Under the pieces are notes generated by a model, which saw nothing but the letters and a program-made list of their open reading frames with translations, did no database searches and was not told where the DNA came from. From the NCBI GenBank assembly GCA_028282785.1, contig JANQHE010000009.1:46690-110689 (forward strand): a DNA stretch of 64,000 nucleotides. Reading direction: 5' to 3'. Position 1 is the stretch's first letter. Every line of letters begins with the position of its first letter. The translations under genes and the position numbers were made by a program. The DNA is from Bacteroidales bacterium (GTDB lineage: Bacteria; Bacteroidota; Bacteroidia; Bacteroidales; UBA12077). Positions 7,653 to 16,963 of the stretch are shown here, one piece after another.

Positions 7653-9101
7653 CTATCCAACACTGCCCTCGAGGCTAATTTGTAATAATTTTTGAGCCTC
7701 AACTGCAAATTCCATTGGTAATTTATTTAAAACTTCTTTAGCATAACCATTAACAATTAAACCAATTGCATCTTCGGTTTTAATTCCCCTCTGGTTACAA
7801 TAAAATATTTGGTCTTCTCCTATTTTAGAAGTAGTTGCTTCGTGCTCAACCACAGAATTCTTATTATCAACTTCGATGTAAGGAAATGTATGTGCACCAC
7901 ATTTATCACCCAATAACAAACTATCACATTGTGAAAAATTACGGGCATTCTTAGCATTCTTAATAACCTTAACCAGTCCGCGATAACTATTCTGGCTAAA
8001 TCCGGCTGAAATACCTTTTGACACAATAAGACTCTTTGTATTTTTACCAATGTGGATCATTTTGGTACCTGTATCTGCCTGTTGATGGTTATTGGTTACA
8101 GCAACAGAATAAAATTCTCCAGTAGAGTTATCTCCCAACAAGATACAGCTTGGGTATTTCCAGGTAATTGCAGATCCGGTTTCAACTTGGGTCCATGAAA
8201 TTTTCGAATTTTCACCAGCACATTTACCACGTTTAGTTACAAAATTATAAATACCTCCATTACCATTTTTATCTCCGGGATACCAATTTTGTACTGTTGA
8301 ATATTTAACCTCTGCATTACGAGCTGCCACAATTTCAACTATTGCTGCATGTAACTGATTTTCATCCCGCTGTGGCGCTGTACAGCCTTCCAGGTAACTT
8401 ACATAGGAATCATCATCGGCTACTATTAGTGTTCTTTCAAACTGCCCGGTATTAGCCGCATTAATTCTAAAATAAGTAGACAATTCCATTGGGCATCTAA
8501 CCCCTTTTGGAATATAGCAAAAAGAACCATCACTAAAAACAGCTGAATTTAAAGCTGCAAAATAATTATCCGTATAAGGAACTACTGATCCCATATATTT
8601 TTTAACTAAATCCGGATGTTCCTGAACAGCCTCACTAAAAGAGCAGAAAATGATCCCAAGTTCAGCCAAATTTTCTTTGAACGTAGTTTTTACCGAAACA
8701 CTGTCCATAACCGCATCTACAGCAACACCAGCCAATTGCTTCTGTTCATCCAGTGGTATTCCTAATTTATCAAAAGTTTCTTTCAATTCAGGATCCACAT
8801 CATCCATACTTTCCAGTTTAGCTTTTTGCTTTGGAGCTGAATAATAAATAATATCCTGATAATTAATCTTAGGTATTTTAAGATGTGCCCATTCTGGCAT
8901 CTTCATAGTTTGCCAGTGTCGAAACGCCTTTAGTCTAAACTCTAACATAAATTCAGGTTCGTTTTTCTTCTGAGATATCATCCGCACTATATCCTCATTT
9001 AACCCTTTTGGAATTGCCTCTGCCTCAATATCCGTAACAAACCCGTATTTATATTCTCCCTGCGTTACTTCATTTAATATTTTATCTTGATCTTTTTCCA
9101 T
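7653..9101 (-). CDS. sufB: Fe-S cluster assembly scaffold protein SufB
   Basis: SufB is the main scaffold subunit for nascent clusters. The 482-residue product has the long N-terminal region typical of SufB and the signatures '[19 protein letters not shown]', '[20 protein letters not shown]' (20 residues) and '[18 protein letters not shown]'. It is the first gene of the SUF operon and is transcribed away from thiL. A candidate promoter box lies 64-71 nt upstream. Confidence 0.95.
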   Translation of the reverse strand: MEKDQDKILNEVTQGEYKYGFVTDIEAEAIPKGLNEDIVRMISQKKNEPEFMLEFRLKAFRHWQTMKMPEWAHLKIPKINYQDIIYYSAPKQKAKLESMDDVDPELKETFDKLGIPLDEQKQLAGVAVDAVMDSVSVKTTFKENLAELGIIFCSFSEAVQEHPDLVKKYMGSVVPYTDNYFAALNSAVFSDGSFCYIPKGVRCPMELSTYFRINAANTGQFERTLIVADDDSYVSYLEGCTAPQRDENQLHAAIVEIVAARNAEVKYSTVQNWYPGDKNGNGGIYNFVTKRGKCAGENSKISWTQVETGSAITWKYPSCILLGDNSTGEFYSVAVTNNHQQADTGTKMIHIGKNTKSLIVSKGISAGFSQNSYRGLVKVIKNAKNARNFSQCDSLLLGDKCGAHTFPYIEVDNKNSVVEHEATTSKIGEDQIFYCNQRGIKTEDAIGLIVNGYAKEVLNKLPMEFAVEAQKLLQISLEGSVG

Positions 9102-9164
9102 AACTTTGCAAAACTCTTTTAAAACCTAATCTAAGTTTAAATAGATTAATTCTAAATTGGGGTA

Positions 9165-9172
9165 CAAATATA
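9165..9172 (-). promoter_or_regulatory. Candidate -7 box for the suf operon
   Basis: The minus strand reads TATATTTG, a full match to the Bacteroidota TAnnTTTG -7 element, 64 nt ahead of the sufB start codon. No TTG lies at the usual 19-nt spacing upstream, so only half of the promoter is supported. Confidence 0.4.
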
Positions 9173-9244
9173 TTTAAAATCTAACAACAATTAAAGTATC
9201 ATTGTTTAATCTTTTTTATTAATGATAAATATCAATTTTACAAG

Positions 9245-10279
9245 ATGAGTGAGAATAAAAAGAAATATAGAGAAATATCAGAAATAGGTGAGTTTGGGCT
9301 TATTAATCATATAACGAAAGACATAAATCTTAAACATTCAAATACTTTAAAAGGTGTTGGTGATGATGCCGCGGTGATAGATTATGGTGAAATTTGTGCA
9401 GTTGTTACAACGGATTTATTAATAGAAGGAATTCATTTTAATTTAATTTATACTCCTTTAAAACATTTAGGTTACAAAGCTGTTGTTGTAAATCTTTCGG
9501 ATGTTTATGCCATGAATGCAATACCAAAGCAAATAATTGTTTCAATTGCCATATCAAAGAAATTTGCTATTGAACATGTTGAAGAAATCTATGAAGGAAT
9601 TAAACTCGCATGTGAGAATTACAATATAGATTTAATTGGTGGTGACACATCGTCTTCATTAACTGGCTTAGCAATAAGTATTACAGCAATTGGAGAAGCT
9701 CAAAAAGAAGATATTGTATATAGAAACACTGCAAAAAAGAATGATATTCTTTGTGTTACAGGTAATTTGGGAAGTGCATATATGGGATTGCAATTACTCG
9801 AACGAGAAAAGGAGTTATTTAATAATGACCCTAATTTCAAACCTAGCTTAGAAGGATATGATTATATTCTACAACGCCAGTTAAAACCAGAAGCCAGAAA
9901 AGAAATAATTGAGTTTTTTAAAGATTTGGGTATAAAGCCAACTTCAATGATTGACATTTCTGATGGATTATCTTCCGAAATTAAACACATTTGTGAAAAA
10001 TCAGATGTTGGCTGCAAAATTTTCCAAGATAAAATACCCATTGATGAAAATGCTTCAAATATGGCTAATGAATTCAATATGGAACCACTAACAGCTGCTT
10101 TAAATGGAGGCGAAGATTATGAGTTACTTTTTACAATTAATGTAAATGATTTGGAAAAAGTACAAAATAATCCTCTTATACATCCTATAGGCCATATTGC
10201 AGATAAAGATCACGGAGCTGTTTTAATTACCTCATCCGGGAAAAGTATTCACTTGCAGGCACAAGGTTGGATCCATTAA
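9245..10279 (+). CDS. thiL: Thiamine-monophosphate kinase
   Basis: ThiL phosphorylates thiamine monophosphate to the active cofactor thiamine diphosphate. The 344-residue product shows the family's ATP and metal sites in order: 'GVGDDAAVI', 'NLSDVYAMNA', 'IGGDTSSS', 'GNLGSAYMGL', 'MIDISDGLSSE' and 'NGGEDYELLF'. Length is normal. It is divergent from sufB (143-bp gap) and convergent with the UPF0104 gene, whose stop codon is 4 bp away. No terminator fits between them. Confidence 0.94.
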   Translation: MSENKKKYREISEIGEFGLINHITKDINLKHSNTLKGVGDDAAVIDYGEICAVVTTDLLIEGIHFNLIYTPLKHLGYKAVVVNLSDVYAMNAIPKQIIVSIAISKKFAIEHVEEIYEGIKLACENYNIDLIGGDTSSSLTGLAISITAIGEAQKEDIVYRNTAKKNDILCVTGNLGSAYMGLQLLEREKELFNNDPNFKPSLEGYDYILQRQLKPEARKEIIEFFKDLGIKPTSMIDISDGLSSEIKHICEKSDVGCKIFQDKIPIDENASNMANEFNMEPLTAALNGGEDYELLFTINVNDLEKVQNNPLIHPIGHIADKDHGAVLITSSGKSIHLQAQGWIH

Positions 10280-10283
10280 ATTT

Positions 10284-11141
10284 CTAGTCAAGTTTTATTG
10301 GTTTTATTACCCAAATAATTCCAACCAAAGAAACAAGAGCTGTTATCAAATAAAATGATAAGCTCAATGCAACCGATATTTCGGGGTCAAGTGCCAAATA
10401 ATTTGCACCAATCAAGAATGTGAATTCTCTTGCACCCACTCCTCCAATTGTTAACGGAAGAATCGCAACAATAGATGAAATTAAAAATAAAGTAAGGTAT
10501 TTAAATACTTCATCCTGGTATCCTAGTGCGGATAAAATAAAATAGGCACAAATTAACTGTAGCATTTGCACTCCCAGAGAGTAAACAAAAATTGTTGGAT
10601 AAATCCCTAAATATAGTTTATAGAAAAGCCTAAGAAATACATAGAATCCAACAAGGAGTAAAAAAGTAAGTAAAAAAGTAAACTTTTGATAAGGAAAAAT
10701 CTGTTCAATAAATGGAACTATAAAAGTTACAAGTACAGTTAATGCTAAAACACCTACCAAACGATCTACAAACACAGCTCCAAATGCTGATTTAACTGTA
10801 GCTCCCTTATTTTTATTTAATAAATATATTTTATATCCATCTCCACCTATTCCGCCTGGTAAAAACAGGTTATAGAACATTCCCAGCCAATAAAGTTTCA
10901 AATTTGGTTGAAAACCTATATCAATATTGGTTTCCTTAAATATTAAATTTAGCCTCATGGAAGCAATTACTTTTGACAAGGCAAAGAGACCAATTGCTAC
11001 CGTCATATCAAAAACTCTTGCCTTACCAATTATTCCAATTACTTCGATAAAATTTATCTTAGTAAATACCCAATAGAGAGCAATTCCTGTAACAAGAAAT
11101 TTTCCTAATGTTTTAAGCAGATTCCAATACTTCTTTTTCAC
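10284..11141 (-). CDS. UPF0104/AglD-type integral membrane protein
   Basis: A 285-residue protein with about seven to eight hydrophobic segments and the family marks 'LYWLGMFYNLFLPGGIGGDGYK' (shortened: YNLFLPGGIGGDGYK) and 'LPLTIGGVGAREFTFLIG'. The family includes the membrane domain of lysylphosphatidylglycerol synthase (MprF) and AglD-like proteins, which are linked to lipid or lipid-sugar translocation. No aminoacyl-transfer domain is present. The start overlaps the end of the upstream GT2 gene by 29 bp, so the two are translationally linked. A role moving or supporting a polyprenyl-linked sugar is inferred from context. Confidence 0.82.
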   Translation of the reverse strand: MKKKYWNLLKTLGKFLVTGIALYWVFTKINFIEVIGIIGKARVFDMTVAIGLFALSKVIASMRLNLIFKETNIDIGFQPNLKLYWLGMFYNLFLPGGIGGDGYKIYLLNKNKGATVKSAFGAVFVDRLVGVLALTVLVTFIVPFIEQIFPYQKFTFLLTFLLLVGFYVFLRLFYKLYLGIYPTIFVYSLGVQMLQLICAYFILSALGYQDEVFKYLTLFLISSIVAILPLTIGGVGAREFTFLIGANYLALDPEISVALSLSFYLITALVSLVGIIWVIKPIKLD

Positions 11142-12075
11142 TTACAAATACATTTTTAATTCGGTATGGCTTTTTTTGTTGCGATTCATAATAGGTCCTC
11201 ATAAGAAACTCAGCTAAAATCCCAATGGTGATAAATTGAATTCCTCCAATAAATAAAATCACTCCTAAAATTAATAATGGCTTTCCCCAGATATTATTTC
11301 CTAATAATTTAAGAATTAGCAAATAAAAATTGATTGCTATACCTGCAAATGTAGAAATGAAACCAATCGTACCAAATAAATGCATTGGCTTTTGCAAATA
11401 TTTTTTAAAGAATAACATCAACATTAAATCGCTGATTACTTTAAATGTTCTGGTTAATCCGTATTTTGATTTACCATGAATTCGAGGATGATGGTTAACA
11501 TTAACCTGGGTGATTTTAGCTCCTTCGAAGTGTGCCAAAATAGCTATAAAACGGTGTAATTCACCATATAATCCAATGCTTTTTGCAATATATGATCTGA
11601 ACACCTTAAGCGCACAACCATTATCTTTCATATGTACGCCAGTAGATTTTCTTATAATATAATTTGCAATTTTAGAAGGAAGTTTTCTTAATACAAATCC
11701 ATCTTTTCGTTTTGCACGGATACCAGCCACCAAATCCCAACCTTCATCTTCCGCTAATTTTACCATATGAGGAATATCTATCGGGTCGTTTTGCAAATCA
11801 CCATCCATTGTGATAATATAATCTCCGGTCGCATAGTCAATTCCTGCTGCTAACGCTGAACTCTGACCATAATTCTTTTGTAATTCCAGCAGGTGCACAT
11901 TTGGATCTTTCAAAGATCTTATCGTACTTATTGTTTTATCTGTTGATCCATCGTCAACATATATTATTTCGTAATTAAAACCTTTTAAGGCCCGATTAAT
12001 TTTCTCCGTTAACGGAGTAACATTTTCCTCTTCATTAAAAACCGAAACAACAATTGAAAGCTTTATATTTTCCAT
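11113..12075 (-). CDS. GT2 polyprenyl-phosphate sugar synthase (DPM1/ArnC/GtrB-like)
   Basis: A family 2 glycosyltransferase of 320 residues. The N-terminal catalytic domain has 'YVDDGSTDKT' and the metal-binding 'TMDGDLQNDP'. The C-terminus has two membrane segments, the architecture of enzymes that load a sugar onto polyprenyl phosphate (DPM1, ArnC, GtrB). The product would be the donor for GT83-type transferases; two of these are encoded divergently just upstream. The sugar cannot be read from sequence. Confidence 0.88.
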   Translation of the reverse strand: MENIKLSIVVSVFNEEENVTPLTEKINRALKGFNYEIIYVDDGSTDKTISTIRSLKDPNVHLLELQKNYGQSSALAAGIDYATGDYIITMDGDLQNDPIDIPHMVKLAEDEGWDLVAGIRAKRKDGFVLRKLPSKIANYIIRKSTGVHMKDNGCALKVFRSYIAKSIGLYGELHRFIAILAHFEGAKITQVNVNHHPRIHGKSKYGLTRTFKVISDLMLMLFFKKYLQKPMHLFGTIGFISTFAGIAINFYLLILKLLGNNIWGKPLLILGVILFIGGIQFITIGILAEFLMRTYYESQQKKPYRIKNVFVSEKEVLESA

Positions 12076-12273
12076 TTAATAACTTTTTAGCAATATTAGC
12101 AACTTGATTAAGAATAACACTTTAATTAAAGATTACCAAATGATTAATTCACCATAAAATATGACAACCATGACATTTCATTTGTATAATTTTTTAATTT
12201 TTTTGTTACTTTGAGTGCCTGTTTTTTATATCTAACTAGATAATACCTATTGTGTGGTATAAAACACAAATAT

Positions 12274-13854
12274 ATGACTCATTTTAGAAAAGAAAAATCC
12301 GTATTATTTTTTATTATCGTATTAGGAGCTTTTGTTTTTTCTTCGAACATCTGGGGAGCAAGCATTTACATCTTAGATGAATCGAAGAATTCTGTTTGTG
12401 CAAGAGAAATGTTGGATAGGAATGATTTTATAGTTCCTACTTACAATGGGGAACTAAGAACTGACAAACCACCGCTGCATTATTTTTTTATGATGCTTTC
12501 GTACTCTGTTTTTGGAGTAAATGAGTTTGCTGCCAGATTTTTTTCAGTAATTGCAGGAATAGGGACTCTATTAATTACGTTCTTTTATACTCGAAAATTT
12601 CTTGACTTTAAAGCAGCAATATGGAGTATTATAGTTTTAATATCTTCTTTGCATTTTGCTTTAGAATTTCATTTAGCTGTTCCTGATCCATATTTAATAT
12701 TTTTTATAAGTCTTAGCCTATTTTCATTTTATGATTTCTATATTTCACGGAAAATTACGCAATTGCTTATATTCTATATTGCATTAGGACTTGGAACATT
12801 AACTAAAGGACCTATAGCCCTGGGCTTACCAGGTTTAATAGCTTTGATCTTTCTGATTGCGAATAGGGATTTTAAATTCAAGACAATCCGTAAATTTAAA
12901 CCCATATTGGGAATATTGGTTTATTGTACGGTAACACTTCCCTGGTATATCTTAGTTTATGAAGCAACAGATGGGGAGTGGATATCCGGGTTTTTCTTTA
13001 AACATAATATTGAAAGATTCTCCGGATCAATGGAAGGCCATGGAGGTACTTTTTTGTTACCAACCATTTTTGTGATTTTAGGTTTACTACCTTTTTCTAT
13101 TTTTATTTTTAGAGCTTTTCAGAATAGTTGGAAATCAAGAAGAGAAAACAAATTATACTTATTTTTAATTATAGTTTCATTCGTAATTGTTGGCTTCTTC
13201 TCAATTTCAAGCACAAAACTTCCTAATTACCCTATGCCATCTTATCCATTTATAGCTATAATGATTGGATCTTACATAAGTGGAACAGAAAAGAAAAATC
13301 TAGAATCGTATTTTATCATTAGTTTTTTAATTGGGTTATTTATTACATCCGTGGCATACATCGGTTTATATTTAGAAAAGGATTTATCACATTTAAAAAA
13401 TTATGCTTTTCTATTACTAATAATTCCAATAGCATCATTAATCGGATTTTATTTTAGCAAAATTAAAGAAAACATAAAGGCATTAACAACTCTTTCTACT
13501 GGTTGGATTATTACAGCACTGGTTATCTTTTATATTATTTATCCTAAAATAGATTCAACCAACCCGGTTGCTGAAACCAGGAATATGGTTGGAGAAATTG
13601 AAAACGTAGCTTTTTATGGTAAATTTAATCCATCATTTACTTTTTATGCCAGAAAGGTAATTCCACGATTAAATAGTGTAGAAGAAATTAATCGTTTCTT
13701 TGAAGAAAACGAAAATGCTCTACTATTAACGAATGCCAGGTACGAAGATCAGTTAAAAGGAATTAATGGTGCAAAAGAAATTGTTAGAACCAAAGATCTT
13801 TTTGAGATTCGAATTACCTTAGTTTATTCAAATATTAATATCGAAAACTTATAA
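12274..13854 (+). CDS. GT83 (ArnT-like) membrane glycosyltransferase
   Basis: The start chosen is the ATG at 12274 (MTHFRKEKS); an upstream in-frame TTG at 12250 is less likely. The 526-residue product has about eleven to twelve hydrophobic segments. The first periplasmic loop carries the acidic 'ILDESKNSVCAREML' and 'YNGELRTDKPPLHYFFM', the DE...KPP pattern of ArnT/PMT-like GT83 enzymes that move a sugar from a polyprenyl-phosphate donor onto lipid or protein. It ends 2 nt before a second GT83 gene. Acceptor unknown. Confidence 0.88.
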   Translation: MTHFRKEKSVLFFIIVLGAFVFSSNIWGASIYILDESKNSVCAREMLDRNDFIVPTYNGELRTDKPPLHYFFMMLSYSVFGVNEFAARFFSVIAGIGTLLITFFYTRKFLDFKAAIWSIIVLISSLHFALEFHLAVPDPYLIFFISLSLFSFYDFYISRKITQLLIFYIALGLGTLTKGPIALGLPGLIALIFLIANRDFKFKTIRKFKPILGILVYCTVTLPWYILVYEATDGEWISGFFFKHNIERFSGSMEGHGGTFLLPTIFVILGLLPFSIFIFRAFQNSWKSRRENKLYLFLIIVSFVIVGFFSISSTKLPNYPMPSYPFIAIMIGSYISGTEKKNLESYFIISFLIGLFITSVAYIGLYLEKDLSHLKNYAFLLLIIPIASLIGFYFSKIKENIKALTTLSTGWIITALVIFYIIYPKIDSTNPVAETRNMVGEIENVAFYGKFNPSFTFYARKVIPRLNSVEEINRFFEENENALLLTNARYEDQLKGINGAKEIVRTKDLFEIRITLVYSNINIENL

Positions 13855-13856
13855 TA

Positions 13857-15497
13857 ATGTTTAGAAGTTTAAATCACAGACACATTTTTATCATATCATT
13901 AATATTATTTATCCCGGCTTATTTTATCAATCTTGGCTTATTGCCATTTATCCCTGATGAAGGAATTAGAAGCTTAGTTGCTTTGGAAATGAAGTTATCT
14001 AATGACTTTATAACACCAACATTAAGTGGTGCATTATATTTTAAAAAGCCGCCATTATATAACTGGGTTATTCATTTATTTTTTGAAATGTCTGGTACTT
14101 ATAATGAATTCTGGATGCGTGTACCTGCTGTCGCAAGTATCTTCTTTTTCACTTTAACGATTTATTTTATTGTTAAAAAAGAGCTAGGGGAAAAAATCGC
14201 AATTATAACTTCTATAATGTTTATGACCTGCGGGCGACTCATAATTTACGAATCTCTTCATGGACTAATAGACATAAGTTATTCATGGTTAACCTATATT
14301 TCTTTCATTATAGTATATAGATTTTATAAAAAAGATAAGATTCTTTCATTGTTTGTATTTGTGTATCTAATTTCTGCAGTGACATATCTAATGAAGGGTT
14401 TACCAACTGTCGTTTTTACAGGTATTACATTATTTACTTTCTTCATATGGAAACGAAAATTTAAGCTTTTATTTAATTGGAAACATTTTGTGGGAGTTGG
14501 CATCTTCTTAGTTATTGTTGGAGGATATTATTATTTGTATTTTACAAAGAATCAAATTCAAGTAACTGAACTCTTTGGTACATTATTTACGGAATCATCA
14601 CGGCGAACCGGTGTAAGATTTGGTATTGTTAAAACCGTATTAAATTTATTTTCATTTCCTTTTGAGATGATTTACCATTTCCTTCCATGGACATTATTTG
14701 CTGTTTTTCTAATCAGAAAGGACTTTATTAAAAAATTGAAAGAAAATGATTTTGTACATTTTAATGCATTAATTTTCTTTTTTAATATTCTGATTTATTG
14801 GTTTTCGGTTGAAGTTTATGCTCGGTATTTAATTATGCTTGTTCCATTGGCATTTACAGTGCTGGTATATTTTTATGAAAACCGGGCAGATAGCCAAATA
14901 ATTTTAAATAAAATACTGGTAGACATATCTTTTGCAGTTACCATGGTTGTTGTTTTTATCGCTTTTATTATTGCTTCAGAGTTTTATCCTGAAATTCTAA
15001 CCGTTAAGTTTTATTACATTAAAGTTATTATTTTAAGCATTGCAATTATTTCGGTTTTTATAATTTTTATTAAACGAAAAGAATTGAGAATTGCAATATT
15101 CCTGATATTTATGTTCATTTTCAGGTTAGGGTTCGATTGGTTTATTTTGCCGCAAAGATATCAAAACACACAAGATGTACATTGCAGGGAAGTTGCCAAA
15201 AATATTGGTAAGATGTATCAAAATGAAAAACTATATACCTACTGGAGTCCCGAAGTTAAACCACACCCTTATTATGGAAAGATTATTACAAACTATATGT
15301 TCCTGTTTTATTTAACCGCAAGCTATCAGAACATTATCGAACAAACAACTGAAATTGAAAATAATGCAATTTATTTGGTACAGGATAGACATTTTGATAA
15401 AAACAAATTCGAAATAATAGATACTATTCCTTCTTGCCGAGGTTATAATCAGGTTTACGTTACTAATCCCATAATAAGAGGTAAAACAGCTAAATAA
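13857..15497 (+). CDS. Second GT83 (ArnT-like) membrane glycosyltransferase
   Basis: A 546-residue polytopic protein related to the gene just upstream. It shares the first-loop pattern: 'FIPDEGIRSLVALEM' and 'LSGALYFKKPPLYNW'. Such enzymes use polyprenyl-phosphate sugars, here probably supplied by the GT2 enzyme at 11113-12075. Two adjacent transferases suggest either two acceptors or two sugar positions on one glycan (inference). It is the last gene before a convergent gap filled by an inverted-repeat element. Confidence 0.87.
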   Translation: MFRSLNHRHIFIISLILFIPAYFINLGLLPFIPDEGIRSLVALEMKLSNDFITPTLSGALYFKKPPLYNWVIHLFFEMSGTYNEFWMRVPAVASIFFFTLTIYFIVKKELGEKIAIITSIMFMTCGRLIIYESLHGLIDISYSWLTYISFIIVYRFYKKDKILSLFVFVYLISAVTYLMKGLPTVVFTGITLFTFFIWKRKFKLLFNWKHFVGVGIFLVIVGGYYYLYFTKNQIQVTELFGTLFTESSRRTGVRFGIVKTVLNLFSFPFEMIYHFLPWTLFAVFLIRKDFIKKLKENDFVHFNALIFFFNILIYWFSVEVYARYLIMLVPLAFTVLVYFYENRADSQIILNKILVDISFAVTMVVVFIAFIIASEFYPEILTVKFYYIKVIILSIAIISVFIIFIKRKELRIAIFLIFMFIFRLGFDWFILPQRYQNTQDVHCREVAKNIGKMYQNEKLYTYWSPEVKPHPYYGKIITNYMFLFYLTASYQNIIEQTTEIENNAIYLVQDRHFDKNKFEIIDTIPSCRGYNQVYVTNPIIRGKTAK

Positions 15498-15503
15498 AGT
15501 AAT

Positions 15504-15688
15504 AAGAGGTTGTCCAAAAAGTCTTAGTGCTCTTTGTGCCTGCTTTATGAAATTTTGTAGAATAATTATAAAAAACTGTTACACAGAGAACCACAAAGAA
15601 AACGCAAACCTGCCTGTTGGCAGACAGGGTTTCTCAAAGTAAAAAATACGAACAAAATTCAACAATTCTACTTTTTGGACAACCTCTT
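15504..15688. repeat. Inverted-repeat element, copy 1
   Basis: A 185-bp element bounded by a perfect 19-bp inverted repeat, AAGAGGTTGTCCAAAAAGT at 15504-15522 and its complement at 15670-15688. The inside holds CTTAGTG/CTTTGTG/ACACAGAGAA motifs shared with copy 2 in opposite orientation, plus a 20-bp palindrome, CCTGCCTGTTGGCAGACAGG, at 15609-15628. It fills the gap between two convergent genes. It resembles a MITE; no transposase is present. The RNA of either strand would fold into a long hairpin that could act as a terminator. Confidence 0.75.
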
Positions 15689-15698
15689 TATTTCTACC

Positions 15699-16949
15699 TT
15701 AATCAAACTTCCTTTTCATAAACCACAAATCTTGTAATGACATATTCAAACTTAATGTATAAAAGTTTTCCTCTATCAGGTTTCCGCTAATAGTACCATT
15801 TTTTCCATATTCAAATGCTATATTCAGCATACTCAAATTTCTGTTAATTGGTATTCCAAAACCTGCCGTGATAGCCATTGAATTTATATCGTAGCTATTT
15901 ACCTCCAGGTAAGAGCTATTATAATAAGCACCTAACCTGTAATACCAACTTTTAAGAGTATTATTACTAAACCTTCCCTCCGGTGAAAATTCAAATCCTA
16001 ATGCAAACTTATGACTGTCTTTGGTATTTAATTCTAAATTTGAAAACTCTATTTCAGACCATTGATTTAAAATATAATCAAAAGCCATAGTAAATTTATT
16101 TTCTTTGGAGAAAGCTATTCCTATTCCAACTTTACGAGGGATTACATAATCTTCCTGGCTTTCTAAATCCTCTTCCGTATATAGAATATATTCATCATCT
16201 TCGTATATTGTCCTGTCCATATATGAATTTAGATTTCTTTTATGTCCGTAAATTGCTCCTAAGTTAATTTTATAATTTTTTACAGGAATCCGAAATTGTA
16301 AACCATAATCAATATAAAATCCTTTAACATAGTTTTGATCACTGATTCTATAATCAACATAATCGCCTCCACTAAAAGATATCTCCTCATCTTCTTCAAA
16401 CGATCCGAACAAATATGATAAATTTACACCAAGTGAAATATGATCGGTTAATTTAAATGAATTCCCAAAATATACTTGATTAATACCTCCGTCTCCTACA
16501 TAAGTATTTGTGTATATACTATTATCATTTACCATATCATTATAGGTTTTTATATTATATCCTACGGTACTAAATGGTGCTAATCCGACACTAATTCCCC
16601 ATCTGTTTTTTGCACGAAACCCAATAGCTATATTTGATAAATTTCCTGAAATACTTGATTGATTGTCTGTTTTAGTGGAAAATTTAGAATACTCAGTAAA
16701 AAAACCTAGTTCATAAATAAAAAATAAACTATCTATCTCATTATAAGAAGCAGGATTTGAACTATTAAGTACTGTTTCTGACTTTAAAGCTATTCCAGCC
16801 CCTCCCATAGCAAAATTCCTGCTCGAACCTTTCGTTCTGATTTCACCAACTCCAAATACCGAATATGGAGAACTTGTTAAATTCTGAGATAAAGAAACAT
16901 TAATAAATTGAATGTTAATAAATAGTATAATTATAAGCCTAAGCTTCAT
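15699..16949 (-). CDS. Putative outer-membrane beta-barrel protein
   Basis: A 416-residue protein with a signal peptide ending near 'INVSLSQ'. The N-terminal 'SSPYSVFGVGEIRTKG' and 'NFAMGGAGIALKSETVLNSS' followed by NPASY resemble FadL/OmpP1-type barrels that are common in Bacteroidota. Alternating hydrophobic strands with aromatic girdles run to the C-terminus. It lies 14 nt downstream of the DUF4270 lipoprotein gene, and such a pair is often co-encoded. Substrate unknown. Confidence 0.72.
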   Translation of the reverse strand: MKLRLIIILFINIQFINVSLSQNLTSSPYSVFGVGEIRTKGSSRNFAMGGAGIALKSETVLNSSNPASYNEIDSLFFIYELGFFTEYSKFSTKTDNQSSISGNLSNIAIGFRAKNRWGISVGLAPFSTVGYNIKTYNDMVNDNSIYTNTYVGDGGINQVYFGNSFKLTDHISLGVNLSYLFGSFEEDEEISFSGGDYVDYRISDQNYVKGFYIDYGLQFRIPVKNYKINLGAIYGHKRNLNSYMDRTIYEDDEYILYTEEDLESQEDYVIPRKVGIGIAFSKENKFTMAFDYILNQWSEIEFSNLELNTKDSHKFALGFEFSPEGRFSNNTLKSWYYRLGAYYNSSYLEVNSYDINSMAITAGFGIPINRNLSMLNIAFEYGKNGTISGNLIEENFYTLSLNMSLQDLWFMKRKFD

Positions 16950-16963
16950 GATAAATGTTTTAA

